64,000 bases of DNA, from the NCBI RefSeq assembly GCF_013410065.1, contig NZ_JACCCW010000002.1, positions 1,977,518 to 2,041,517 of the forward strand, read 5' to 3'. The translations under genes and the position numbers were made by a program. The notes under the pieces were generated by a model. The model saw nothing but the letters and a program-made list of their open reading frames with translations. It did no database searches and was not told where the DNA came from. Shown here in pieces: positions 56,360 to 64,000 of the stretch. The number at the start of each line of letters is the position of its first letter. Position 1 is the stretch's first letter. The stretch comes from Granulicella arctica. Lineage in GTDB: Bacteria; Acidobacteriota; Terriglobia; Terriglobales; Acidobacteriaceae.

Positions 56360-56432
56360 CCACAGCAGGACGCCCCGGTGCTAGTAACACCGGGAACGCC
56401 CCTAACCGCACGTCGCCCCAAGGAGGCAACGC

Positions 56433-56864
56433 ATGGCTACTCACCAAGTTACACCCCGCCGCTCGCATCCACAGACCTTCCCCAAACCCCAGCTATACGA
56501 AGCTATCGCCAGCTTGAACCGGGATTTGGGCCTGGTCGTGGAAGACCTCAACCGGCTCCGCGAGTTCCGCTTCAGTCGCAGGGATATCGACTCCCTCATC
56601 GCCAAGACCGAACATCTTAGGTCAAGGGCCAACGCCGAGTTTCTGGAGCGTCAGCACAGCCGCGAGTTGAAGGACGAGTTTCACTTCTGGATGATCGACC
56701 GGAAGTTTGAGGATCGTTATAAGGACCCCGACGACGTGCTGATCGGTGCCCAGCGTCGGCTGGAAGAGCTTGCCGCTGAAGAGCAGGACGCACGCGCAGC
56801 AGCACGCGGTTTTCGTAAGGTACGTCGCCGCGCGGAGAAGCGGCTAGCCACGCCAACCAGCTAG
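56433..56864 (+). CDS. accessory protein of unknown function
   Basis: A 143-residue mainly helical protein, rich in charged residues, with a strong AAGGAGG site about 7 bases upstream of the ATG. No motif recognised. A hairpin (CCCGGTG at 56374-56380 with CACCGGG at 56388-56394) lies between it and the helix-turn-helix gene. It ends within 4 bases of the convergent relaxase gene. Position suggests a mobile-element accessory function. Confidence 0.65.
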   Translation: MATHQVTPRRSHPQTFPKPQLYEAIASLNRDLGLVVEDLNRLREFRFSRRDIDSLIAKTEHLRSRANAEFLERQHSRELKDEFHFWMIDRKFEDRYKDPDDVLIGAQRRLEELAAEEQDARAAARGFRKVRRRAEKRLATPTS

Positions 56865-59629
56865 GCCAAGCTCATTCCCTGAGAGATTCCGATTTGTGGG
56901 CCGCGCTCCGGTTGCGGCTCCATCTTTTGATCCGATTGCTGTTCTGGCATCCTCTGTTCTTGAAGTGCCGTCGCTTTGTTCACATTCCGGCTAAGCTCTT
57001 GTCCCAGTGTCTTCGAGTCATTCGTGTATATTTTCACGTCGAACTGCGCCCGCGACACCGACACGTAAGCCATGCGGCTATTCAACAGTTCGCCGTGCGC
57101 TTGTGAAGAGTCAACGTGTATCAGCACGCGGTCTGCTGTCTGCCCTTGGCTGCTGTGGCTCGTCACCGCATACCCGTAGTCCAGATGCGGATGCTGCCGC
57201 GCGTTGAACTCGACCTCGCGGCCCGAGTCCATCTTCAGTTTCAGATTGCCGTCGCCGTCGATCTTCTCCACCGTGCCCAGTTCACGGTTCGCCAGCTTCT
57301 CCGCATGGTACGGCGCGGTCATCTGCACACGGTCTCCCTGGGCGAACGTGCGCTCCGCATCGCGGTAGACCGTCACGCCCTGCAAGCGCCGTGGATCGTA
57401 GCTCAGCTCCTCATTGCCGTGACGTTTCACTGTGACCGTGTTCGTCTCTCGATCCGTGGCCGTGACCCGCGCGTACTCTCCGGCCTCGATGCCCAGCGGC
57501 TTCGACCCTTTCGAGTAACGGAGGACATCGCCGCGCTCGTAGTTCTGCGCGTGCTGCCGGTCGGCCCCAGTGATGTCCTGCCGCGTGTAGAGCACATGCA
57601 CGCGATGCTCTTCGGGTTTGACCTGGCCGGACTCCTGCATCGCACGATGGATGTGCTGGTTGATCTCGCGCCGCGATTCATTGTCGGGCGACACCACCAA
57701 CGTCCGCACCGGCGAGCGCACGTACTCGCGGGCTATCTCGTCGATCCGCTCCACGCGGTCTTTGATCTCCAGCACGTGGCCTTGTTGGTTGAGATTGCCG
57801 ATGGCCTCGCGCACTTCGCCGCGTGCAAGCTGCTCGACAGCCTCTTTCAACGCCGGGTCTTTCTGCCGGATGATCTCATCCAAGTGCGCTGTGCGAAGCC
57901 CAGCCTCCTGCAACTGCGCGTAGGGCCTCCCCGCCTCCACCGCCTCATGCTGCCGCGTGTCGCCGACGAACAACACACGATCATTTTCCTTTAGCCGCTC
58001 GACGAACGTGTGCATCTGTTTAGTGCTTGCCATGCTCGATTCATCGACGACATAGAGACGCTTCTGGCCGTTGTCCGCGCGGTCGCCGCGTGTCAGATGC
58101 CGTTGCAACGTCTCCGTCGCCATGCCCGCTTCACCGAGTTTCTGTGCGGCCCTCGATGTCGGCGCAAGACCTTCGACCTCGTAGCCCGCACGGACAGCGG
58201 CCTCGCGGACGGCGGCTAAGGAAGTAGTTTTCCCCGCGCCCGCAACGCCCTCCAGAGCCGTCATCCGATCACGGCTCGTCAGTACCGTCTCGACCGCATT
58301 CCGCTGACTCAGGCTCAGATGCGGATGCTGTTCCATCGTCTGCTGCCGCACGTTGCCATCGGCCAACACATCACGATTGCCCTGGCCCATCTTCATCCGC
58401 TCGATCAGTTCGCGCTCGTAACCCTGCATCTCGCCGGTTGTGAACGCGCGGCCCGCCAAGCCTTCTTTGCGCGGTACGTCGATCAGCTCACGCGACTCGA
58501 CCCTGCGCTCGAACTCGGCTCGTATCTCCGGCAACCGTGCATCCCCCATCGTGTGCTTCAACGCATCGCGCATCAGCGAACGCTCATCCGTCACGGCCTC
58601 GCGCTCCATACCGCGCTCTCGCGCGTAGCTCATGCCCTCATGGGCGGCACATTGCGATTGCTCCGGCATCAGCTCGATCCCCGGTCGCTGCGCGGCTTCC
58701 GTAAGCACTCGCTGCGGCTGCTGCCCGTACTCTATGGCTAACTTTTGATGTTGCGCCCGAACCTCATCGTGCGAGAGCGGCTGCTTCGCATCGCGCGTCT
58801 GATGCGCCGCGATCTGCGCGGCCCCAGCTCCCGTGCGGCCCTCCGCCTCCATGTGCTCGGTGATCTGCTGCCGCCGCGGACTCGATGCCTCCAGATACTC
58901 GCGCGAGTAGCCCTTGATCTCAGGTTGCCCATGTTCGCCGCGCTCGATCTCATAACCCATCGTCTGCAACCGCGCGGCCAGCTCCGACCGATACACCGCC
59001 GTCGCGTACTGCTGCGTTTTATAGAGTTCCTGCGGCTGCAACGCCCGCGTGTTTCCATCAGCGGTTTCGGTCACGTTGAAGACGACCACATGCGTGTGAA
59101 GCTGAGGCGCCGCGTATCCATCGACGGGTCGGCTGCTGTCATGCTCGAACTTGGCGACGGCCCACGCGCCCGTCGTCTGCGCCGGGACGTTGCCGCCGAT
59201 CCGCGCCTGCACATACTTCTCCATCTCATCGAGAGCCGTCCGCACACTCTCTCGATGCGCCTCTTTCACGCGGTCGTCGCCGCCAACCAACGCCGTAAGA
59301 GATACGCTCTTCGGTGCGCTGAACGTCGCATCCCATCCGGCCCGATGCTCCATCGAACGCACCATCTCGCCGCGTCCGTTCTCATACTCTCGCGCCGTCT
59401 GATGCCGGACAAGCTGCTCCCCGGTCGCCGGATGCTGGCCTTCCGACAGCCGCGCGAACTGCTGCTCGTTCACCTCACCCGTTAAGCCCCACCGCTCGGC
59501 AAGCTGGCCCTGCCACTCGCCGCGCACACGTTCGCCCTCCGTGTAGTAGTTCTCCCGCGCGTTGGCGAACTCCTCTTTGTGGTACGCCTGGGCCTGACCC
59601 GCGCTGATCGGTTTGGAGAGCGTCACCAT
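56861..59629 (-). CDS. MobF-family conjugative relaxase (TrwC/TraA type)
   Basis: A protein of about 922 residues that nicks DNA at oriT and unwinds it. The N-terminal relaxase domain has the Tyr pair in ENYYTEGERVRGEW, FSAPKSVSLTALVGGD and the metal-binding HxH in APQLHTHVVVFN. The C-terminal half is a RecD-like helicase with Walker A EGVAGAGKTTSL and YVSVSRAQFDVKIY. The ATG 4 bases after the coupling-protein stop is chosen, with 33 earlier codons rejected as overlap. It is the third gene of the minus-strand transfer operon. Confidence 0.93.
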   Translation of the reverse strand: MVTLSKPISAGQAQAYHKEEFANARENYYTEGERVRGEWQGQLAERWGLTGEVNEQQFARLSEGQHPATGEQLVRHQTAREYENGRGEMVRSMEHRAGWDATFSAPKSVSLTALVGGDDRVKEAHRESVRTALDEMEKYVQARIGGNVPAQTTGAWAVAKFEHDSSRPVDGYAAPQLHTHVVVFNVTETADGNTRALQPQELYKTQQYATAVYRSELAARLQTMGYEIERGEHGQPEIKGYSREYLEASSPRRQQITEHMEAEGRTGAGAAQIAAHQTRDAKQPLSHDEVRAQHQKLAIEYGQQPQRVLTEAAQRPGIELMPEQSQCAAHEGMSYARERGMEREAVTDERSLMRDALKHTMGDARLPEIRAEFERRVESRELIDVPRKEGLAGRAFTTGEMQGYERELIERMKMGQGNRDVLADGNVRQQTMEQHPHLSLSQRNAVETVLTSRDRMTALEGVAGAGKTTSLAAVREAAVRAGYEVEGLAPTSRAAQKLGEAGMATETLQRHLTRGDRADNGQKRLYVVDESSMASTKQMHTFVERLKENDRVLFVGDTRQHEAVEAGRPYAQLQEAGLRTAHLDEIIRQKDPALKEAVEQLARGEVREAIGNLNQQGHVLEIKDRVERIDEIAREYVRSPVRTLVVSPDNESRREINQHIHRAMQESGQVKPEEHRVHVLYTRQDITGADRQHAQNYERGDVLRYSKGSKPLGIEAGEYARVTATDRETNTVTVKRHGNEELSYDPRRLQGVTVYRDAERTFAQGDRVQMTAPYHAEKLANRELGTVEKIDGDGNLKLKMDSGREVEFNARQHPHLDYGYAVTSHSSQGQTADRVLIHVDSSQAHGELLNSRMAYVSVSRAQFDVKIYTNDSKTLGQELSRNVNKATALQEQRMPEQQSDQKMEPQPERGPQIGISQGMSLA

Positions 59630-59633
59630 GATT

Positions 59634-61616
59634 TCACTCGAAGAAGTGCTGCTGCTCGTTGACCTGGGCGGGCGGCTTCCTCGGCGGAGCAACCTGCACG
59701 ACCTCGGGCTGCGGCGCGACGGGAACACCGTCCGGCTGCGCGGTCGGTTTTACGGCCGCCGCCGTCGCCTTCCGCTCGATGTACTTCTCCGCATTCGCAT
59801 GAAGCTCCAGGTACGGGAAGCGCATCCGCAAGACTAGATTGCCATGCTTCAGGTAGCCGTGCAGAGGATCAAGCCCCGCAACCTCTGAAGCCATGACCAA
59901 CGGTTCGCGCGTGATGTCCCGCGACTGGTTCTCCGAGTTCCGGGGGAACTTGCCCAGCGTCCGCGACTCGCGGAACCGTTCGATTTCTATCTCTCCGATG
60001 GCTTTCGAGATCCACTCCGACGCATGAGGCTCACTCGTCTTAAGGAAGATCTTCGTCGCTGGCTGCGACAGCATCGCCTCCGCAACATGGCCGTACAGGG
60101 CCTCGACCTGCGCCTTGCCCTGGAAGCCCAGCACCATCGGATTATTCGATTTGCGGTTCTCGGTAACTGCCGTCGTGAGCTGCGGAAGACGTTGCAGGCT
60201 CGCCAGCTCGTCGAGCACGAACCACGTCTTGCGCTTGGTCGATTCCTCATTCATTAGCCGCAACACGAGCAGGTCAAGCCACAGGCTCATCAGCGGGCGC
60301 ATCCGCTCCCGCATGGTCGGTTTCGATGTCAGGAACACCCAGCCCTTGCGCTCCTTCGCCCACTCAACCGTGTTCCATCGCCGCGTCGTCTCCGACTCTT
60401 TAGGCAGCAGCTTGAACGCATCGGCGACCATGTTCAACGAACCTAAAACACCGCTCCGCTGATTCGCCGCGTGGCGGTCGATCATCGCCGCAAGCTCCGT
60501 CCCTTCGACCCGTTTGTCGATCTCTTCCGCGTTCGACATCCAGTACGTCAGCTCTTGCGGAGTCGGTTTCAGATTGAGCAGATGAGCGAAGATTTTGCGC
60601 GGAGCTTCGACGAAGAACCGGTTCTCGCGGCCCTGATCCGGGAACAACGAAGCGGCTAAGGTAAGAGCCTCGGCCTCATGCGGAACCTCATCGCCCGGAG
60701 TCCAGAACGGGCACCGCGCGTCCATCGGATTCAGGATCACGTCTCCCCGCGCCTCGTTGTAAAACTGCGGCAGATATTCCATCGCAGGGTCGTACACGAT
60801 AGCGGCTTCGCCGCGCTCCCAGACCTGCGAGAGTATCTGTCTTATGGCCGCGCTTTTTCCGGTGCCGCTGTCGCCCACGATGAGGAAGTGCATCGCCTCT
60901 CGATCACGCGGAACACGCGCCCAGCGGCTAAGGTTTTTACGGAAGAGTTTGTCCGCCCAGGTCTGCTCCTCGTTGATGAACATGACCCCATCCGGCGGAT
61001 ACGTCATCAGCCCCTTCGACTTGCCCAGCTTCTCATTGAACTCCGCCGTCCGCACAAGCTCCGGCCCTCGCAGACGACGCCCATGCTTCCAGATCATCCG
61101 CCGCGCCCGGTCCTTCGGAACCGCCACGAACAGAGCCAGCACCAGGAACGCCAGCGAAGCGTACACCGGCTTCTGATAGAACTCCCAGGACTCATGATCG
61201 CTGTACACGGCCTGACTCATCACCCGGTGCAGCCCACGGTCGTTGAACGACCCCGTCACCCATGTCAGTCGGGCGATGCCGTCCTTCACGCCCTCGTCCG
61301 TCAGCCGGTATCCCGGCCTGCCGTCCAGCTCCGGCACCGCCTCGATCTCGTCCCCCATCACAAGCCGCTGGCCCTTGCCGATCACCGCCTCCAGCAACGT
61401 GTACTTGGACTGCGCCGCCGCCGATGCTTTGCCCCGCGCCCCGCTCTTCAGATAGTCCGACAGGTACAGCCGCTCGGCGGCTGTCCAGCTCTGCTCGTAC
61501 TCCAGCGTCAGCATCCCGGCGAAGAACAGAAGCGACAGGAAGAACGCCATCCATGTCCACACCGGCCTCCGGCTCGGCCATGCTTTCGAGTATTCCTTCC
61601 GTCCCCATTCCGCCAT
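59634..61616 (-). CDS. type IV coupling protein, VirD4/TraD family
   Basis: A 660-residue ATPase that links the relaxosome to a mating channel. Two N-terminal membrane segments lie around residues 18-38 and 160-180. The ATPase has Walker A IVGDSGTGKSAAIRQIL, KTWFVLDELASLQRLPQL as the Walker B region and the Gln-rich C-terminal tail APPRKPPAQVNEQQHFFE. It is directly preceded by the ribbon-helix-helix gene (2-base gap) and followed by the relaxase. No VirB/Tra channel genes are in the window, so the unit is mobilisable rather than demonstrably self-transmissible. Confidence 0.92.
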   Translation of the reverse strand: MAEWGRKEYSKAWPSRRPVWTWMAFFLSLLFFAGMLTLEYEQSWTAAERLYLSDYLKSGARGKASAAAQSKYTLLEAVIGKGQRLVMGDEIEAVPELDGRPGYRLTDEGVKDGIARLTWVTGSFNDRGLHRVMSQAVYSDHESWEFYQKPVYASLAFLVLALFVAVPKDRARRMIWKHGRRLRGPELVRTAEFNEKLGKSKGLMTYPPDGVMFINEEQTWADKLFRKNLSRWARVPRDREAMHFLIVGDSGTGKSAAIRQILSQVWERGEAAIVYDPAMEYLPQFYNEARGDVILNPMDARCPFWTPGDEVPHEAEALTLAASLFPDQGRENRFFVEAPRKIFAHLLNLKPTPQELTYWMSNAEEIDKRVEGTELAAMIDRHAANQRSGVLGSLNMVADAFKLLPKESETTRRWNTVEWAKERKGWVFLTSKPTMRERMRPLMSLWLDLLVLRLMNEESTKRKTWFVLDELASLQRLPQLTTAVTENRKSNNPMVLGFQGKAQVEALYGHVAEAMLSQPATKIFLKTSEPHASEWISKAIGEIEIERFRESRTLGKFPRNSENQSRDITREPLVMASEVAGLDPLHGYLKHGNLVLRMRFPYLELHANAEKYIERKATAAAVKPTAQPDGVPVAPQPEVVQVAPPRKPPAQVNEQQHFFE

Positions 61617-61618
61617 CG

Positions 61619-61972
61619 TCAGCCCTCCTCTGGATTGGTTTCTGCTGCCGTTTCAGGTTCCGTCTCCGGCTCCGGGACGGTCGCCCGCAACGCCGTCAAC
61701 CGCTCCATCGCCCGCCTGGATTTGTCCCCGTCCGCCCGCGCGATCAGCTCCTGCATCGCCTCCGGCGTCACCGGCTTCCCGCTCCCCAGAGAGAACAGCA
61801 GATTGATCAGGATCGTCCGCAGGGCCAGAACCTCCCCCAGCAGAACCTCGTCGGCGGCTCCGTCATGCGCCTCCAGCAGCTCCGCCCGAACCCACTCCGA
61901 GAGCGTCAGCTTCCGGGCGCGGGCACGCGCCTCCAAGGCAGCGAACTCCTCCTCGCTGACCTTCGTGCTCAC
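61619..61972 (-). CDS. ribbon-helix-helix relaxosome accessory protein
   Basis: A 117-residue protein with GTG start. The N-terminal part VSEEEFAALEARARARKLTLSEWVRAEL is cut across a ribbon-helix-helix (MobC/TraJ-like) domain, followed by a helical domain and an acidic tail. Such proteins bind near oriT and aid the relaxase. The first gene of the minus-strand operon, with the stretch before it the best place for oriT. Confidence 0.8.
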   Translation of the reverse strand: MSTKVSEEEFAALEARARARKLTLSEWVRAELLEAHDGAADEVLLGEVLALRTILINLLFSLGSGKPVTPEAMQELIARADGDKSRRAMERLTALRATVPEPETEPETAAETNPEEG

Positions 61973-62331
61973 GGATTTTATGCGGAGAGGCGGCTTCAGA
62001 GAGCACCGCCAGGACTGGATTTTGGGACGAAGGCCGCACGATGTCTCTGTGTCGCTGGAAGGACAACAGGGGGCCGGAGGCGGGCTAAGGGATTGAGACT
62101 CAGTGGGTTCCCCTACAGCAACGTGCGCTCGCCTCCAGCATAACGCTTTCAGTCCAGTTTTTCTATTAGTCGCTTGTTTTCAGCAGGTTCCCGCACAGCA
62201 ACCCAAGGTTGCTGTGCAGCTCCCATTCTGGGGTGACGTGTCACCCCTCATCCCGATGCGTAGCAGCGTGCTCTTTCTCTCGGTTCGGCACAGAGACCAG
62301 AGGAAGGACACAGACGCAGCACGGGTAGCCC
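61973..62331. other. candidate oriT/control region
   Basis: A 359-base region upstream of the transfer operon with no coding frame. It contains two 17-base direct repeats (GGTTCCC..ACAGCAAC) exactly 80 bases apart (62106 and 62186). A perfect 11-bp inverted repeat, GCACAGCAACC with GGTTGCTGTGC (62193-62217), overlaps the second copy. A palindrome GGGGTGAC/GTCACCCC follows (62230-62247). Such features fit relaxosome or regulatory sites. The nic site cannot be named. Confidence 0.5.
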
Positions 62332-62601
62332 CTATTTCGTGGCTAGTGCAGGTCCCCGCAGCTTCAGTAGGAGTACCGCGAGAAGGGCGTACATACACCC
62401 GTTCAGGATCGGCATGAGGAACATCGCCTTTTGTCCTTCTATCAGCCAAAAGGGGCAGGTTATGTAAACGGCCCTCCAATAGGCCCGACTAAGCCATCCC
62501 TCAGGAAGGTTGAACAGGAGGAAAGAGAGCACTCCCCAAAATAGCGGGACTAGGGCTCCGACGATAAAACCGACCGACGCAACTCGTGTGAGCCGGGTCA
62601 T
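62332..62601 (-). CDS. putative immunity protein for the PLA2-type toxin
   Basis: An 89-residue membrane protein with two hydrophobic segments (about residues 7-28 and 61-81). The ATG overlaps the stop of the PLA2-type toxin as ATGA, so translation is coupled, as expected for a toxin-immunity pair. A membrane location makes sense for protection from a lipase toxin. No sequence family is recognised. The longer frame into the toxin gene is not used. Confidence 0.68.
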   Translation of the reverse strand: MTRLTRVASVGFIVGALVPLFWGVLSFLLFNLPEGWLSRAYWRAVYITCPFWLIEGQKAMFLMPILNGCMYALLAVLLLKLRGPALATK

Positions 62602-63311
62602 CTTCGCACCGAAGAGCAAAATCCATACGGGACTGACTGGAAGTAAAGCTGAACCCTCGTTGCCCCGAGGTCCTTCGTCGCAGCCGCTGCGTTGCACAGA
62701 GTTTGGTTACAAGACTGAAGAGCCATAATTTTTTGATGATCTAAGCCGAACCCAAAGTTCGATCCTACCGATAAGCCATGAGCGTCATAACAGGCGTCGT
62801 GTGCCTGGCACGCCACGTCTAAAGAATTCACCGTCGGTCCTGCTCCGCCAGGACCACAATAATGTGTCCCAAATAGACGAGTGGGATAAGTCTGAGTCGA
62901 TGTAGCCAAGATCAACGCTGAAGACGATACGGGAAGCAGGCCGAGTTCTCCAGATGGCGATGTCGTCTGCCCGTATATCGTCATGTTATACACGCCATTT
63001 GGATCTTGGGTTATAGGGCTTGCGGGTCGTGGATGCAGGCTTCCATGGAACGTCGGATGGTTGAAGAGGCTTGCGATCTCCCCTATCAGAGCACCGACTC
63101 CCAGAGTGACCCCGGTACAGATCAGGCCGCAACCATCACTGCCAGAACCGCAGCCGGTGGGGTCTCCGTGACAGGGATCAACCCCTTGCAGTCCGCTTGG
63201 GTCGATCATGTTCAGCGGGCTGTTCATCACATAGGCATATCGGTTCATGCTCTGCGGGTTGGAGGGGTCCATACTGCCATCATAAGGGTCTGGGGACATC
63301 CATCGGCCCAT
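62598..63311 (-). CDS. orphan Rhs C-terminal tip with phospholipase A2-like toxin domain
   Basis: A 237-residue fragment of an Rhs protein. Residues 1-40 (GRWMSPDPYDGSM, NRYAYVMNSPLNMIDPSG) are the end of the conserved Rhs core. After this the variable region has a hydrophobic segment (about 64-84) and a PLA2-type catalytic block: YCGPGGAG (151-158) as calcium loop and AHDACYD (170-176) with the His-Asp pair. The frame is open for 22 codons upstream of the ATG, ending at a TGA at 63378-63380, and the core similarity (ENRFARGCMGRW) starts before the ATG. The module therefore lacks the Rhs shell and may be silent until recombined. Confidence 0.8.
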   Translation of the reverse strand: MGRWMSPDPYDGSMDPSNPQSMNRYAYVMNSPLNMIDPSGLQGVDPCHGDPTGCGSGSDGCGLICTGVTLGVGALIGEIASLFNHPTFHGSLHPRPASPITQDPNGVYNMTIYGQTTSPSGELGLLPVSSSALILATSTQTYPTRLFGTHYCGPGGAGPTVNSLDVACQAHDACYDAHGLSVGSNFGFGLDHQKIMALQSCNQTLCNAAAATKDLGATRVQLYFQSVPYGFCSSVRR

Positions 63312-63337
63312 GCAACCTCTGGCGAACCGGTTCTCGC

Positions 63338-63625
63338 TTACTCTATGAAAACGCGATGCTCCAATATGACTTCTGCATCAATAGCGTTTGCCAAAAGCAG
63401 GAGCTTGATATTTCTTGCAATCCTAAGTCGCTCCTGATCAGGAAGACGACCTAGATTAGTGTCGCCCTCACCCATCTGTTCAACGACAATTGAATAGCCG
63501 TTTCCCTCAACCGCGCTGACAAGGTACTCGTGGTCATCCTCACGATAAAGCAGACCTCCACGTATTCTCTTGATTGAAAAGTTCATGCCCTTCATCCATT
63601 CTGATTTTAGTCCGGGCAAAGCCAT
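63338..63625 (-). CDS. putative immunity protein of the main Rhs toxin
   Basis: A 95-residue soluble-looking protein. The start is supported by GGAGGG 3-4 bases upstream on the minus strand. It begins 36 bases after the stop of the Rhs toxin end and ends just before the orphan Rhs core similarity begins. Position between main toxin and orphan tip is where immunity genes sit in Rhs loci. No family is recognised, so the assignment is by context. Confidence 0.6.
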   Translation of the reverse strand: MALPGLKSEWMKGMNFSIKRIRGGLLYREDDHEYLVSAVEGNGYSIVVEQMGEGDTNLGRLPDQERLRIARNIKLLLLANAIDAEVILEHRVFIE

Positions 63626-63661
63626 TATCCCTCCGACATAAGTTCAACTATGCTTGCGTAC

Positions 63662-64000
63662 TCACCAATGCCCGCTGGCACTGATGTAATTTATGGGGTT
63701 ATTTCCTTCCAAGACGGGATACTCATACAACGACCAAGTGTTGCCTAAACGAAGTAGGTCGCCCTGAAACGTCGTTACTGATCCTGTAGCACCTGATGCA
63801 AATGATTGAGAGGCCCAATTCCAAACGCCGGGAGACATGATCTCTGTCTTTGTTAAGAACTGTCCGACGGGTGTCATTTCAAGAGTCATACCCCCACTTT
63901 CCTCAGCATAATTAGCTGCTGCTGTCATTGCACCCAATCCTCCGCTCCAAAATACCCGACCAGCGGATGGACCGAACATAACAGATTCGGCACCTGCTGC
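63662..64000 (-). CDS. C-terminal end of Rhs/polymorphic toxin protein, partial
   Basis: An open frame from the window edge to a stop at 63662, at least 112 residues. It contains GRVFWSGGLGAMTAAANYA, GGMTLEMTPVGQFLT and VTTFQGDL, then ending with VLEGNNPINYISASGHW. The pattern resembles polymorphic-toxin C-terminal domains attached to Rhs or similar proteins, but I cannot name the toxin family. The N-terminal part lies beyond the window. Confidence 0.6.
   Translation of the reverse strand, partial: AAGAESVMFGPSAGRVFWSGGLGAMTAAANYAEESGGMTLEMTPVGQFLTKTEIMSPGVWNWASQSFASGATGSVTTFQGDLLRLGNTWSLYEYPVLEGNNPINYISASGHW

Noticed and set aside
57116..62096. Plus-strand frames opposite the relaxase and coupling-protein genes (up to 472 codons)
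   Set aside because: They are antisense to two proteins with clear motifs and have the Arg/His/Leu-rich composition of shadow frames.

Overview
The window reads as chromosome of a GC-rich Acidobacteriota (Terriglobia-like: Granulicella, Edaphobacter or Terriglobus relatives). The best marker is the large duplicated MacB/FtsX-type permease at 34250-36679, of the kind known as acidobacterial duplicated orphan permease. Secreted M1 and M61 peptidases, intergenic repeats and a GH57 branching enzyme fit the same picture. The assignment is from gene content only. No rRNA, tRNA or CRISPR array was recognised.

Region 1 to about 55.7 kb is ordinary chromosome with short operons. It carries housekeeping genes: ftsY, ribD-ribE, rho and rpoZ, a ComM/YifB ATPase, sdaA, a thiolase, thiO, citrate synthase, a cysteine desulfurase, a KimA-like permease, mnmA, a GH57 glucan branching enzyme, and sixA convergent with ppx. 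Envelope and secreted proteins are common: M61 and M1 peptidases, a putative HEHFH gluzincin, a class C beta-lactamase-like hydrolase, a BON-domain lipoprotein, YtxH, DUF4197 and two tandem GT39 transferases. Two small systems stand out. One is a sortase next to a secreted protein ending in LPHTA, a membrane segment and basic residues (21208-22570). The other is a 19-residue Lys/Ala peptide with its own promoter and a perfect terminator (14399-14604). An orphan T4 gp19-like tail-tube protein lies at 41888-42349.

Region 55.76 to 64.0 kb is accessory DNA. A chromosomal intergenic repeat breaks off at 55760 and is followed by AT-richer sequence. Then come a small helix-turn-helix protein and an unknown protein on the plus strand, and a minus-strand operon of ribbon-helix-helix protein, VirD4/TraD-type coupling protein and MobF relaxase. 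No mating-channel genes or integrase are in view. A candidate oriT or control region (61973-62331) separates this operon from an Rhs polymorphic-toxin locus. That locus holds the C-terminal end of an Rhs protein running off the window, a candidate immunity gene, an orphan Rhs tip carrying a phospholipase A2-like toxin domain, and a small membrane protein overlapping the toxin by ATGA as its likely immunity protein.

Two window-wide patterns recur. At least three intergenic elements of 139-171 bp have imperfect terminal inverted repeats, and there is a separate family built on TGTCATCCTGAGCG...GGACCTGCGGTTG. Many genes have no Shine-Dalgarno sequence but have a -10-like TAnnnT hexamer 6-10 bases before the start codon, which suggests leaderless mRNAs.
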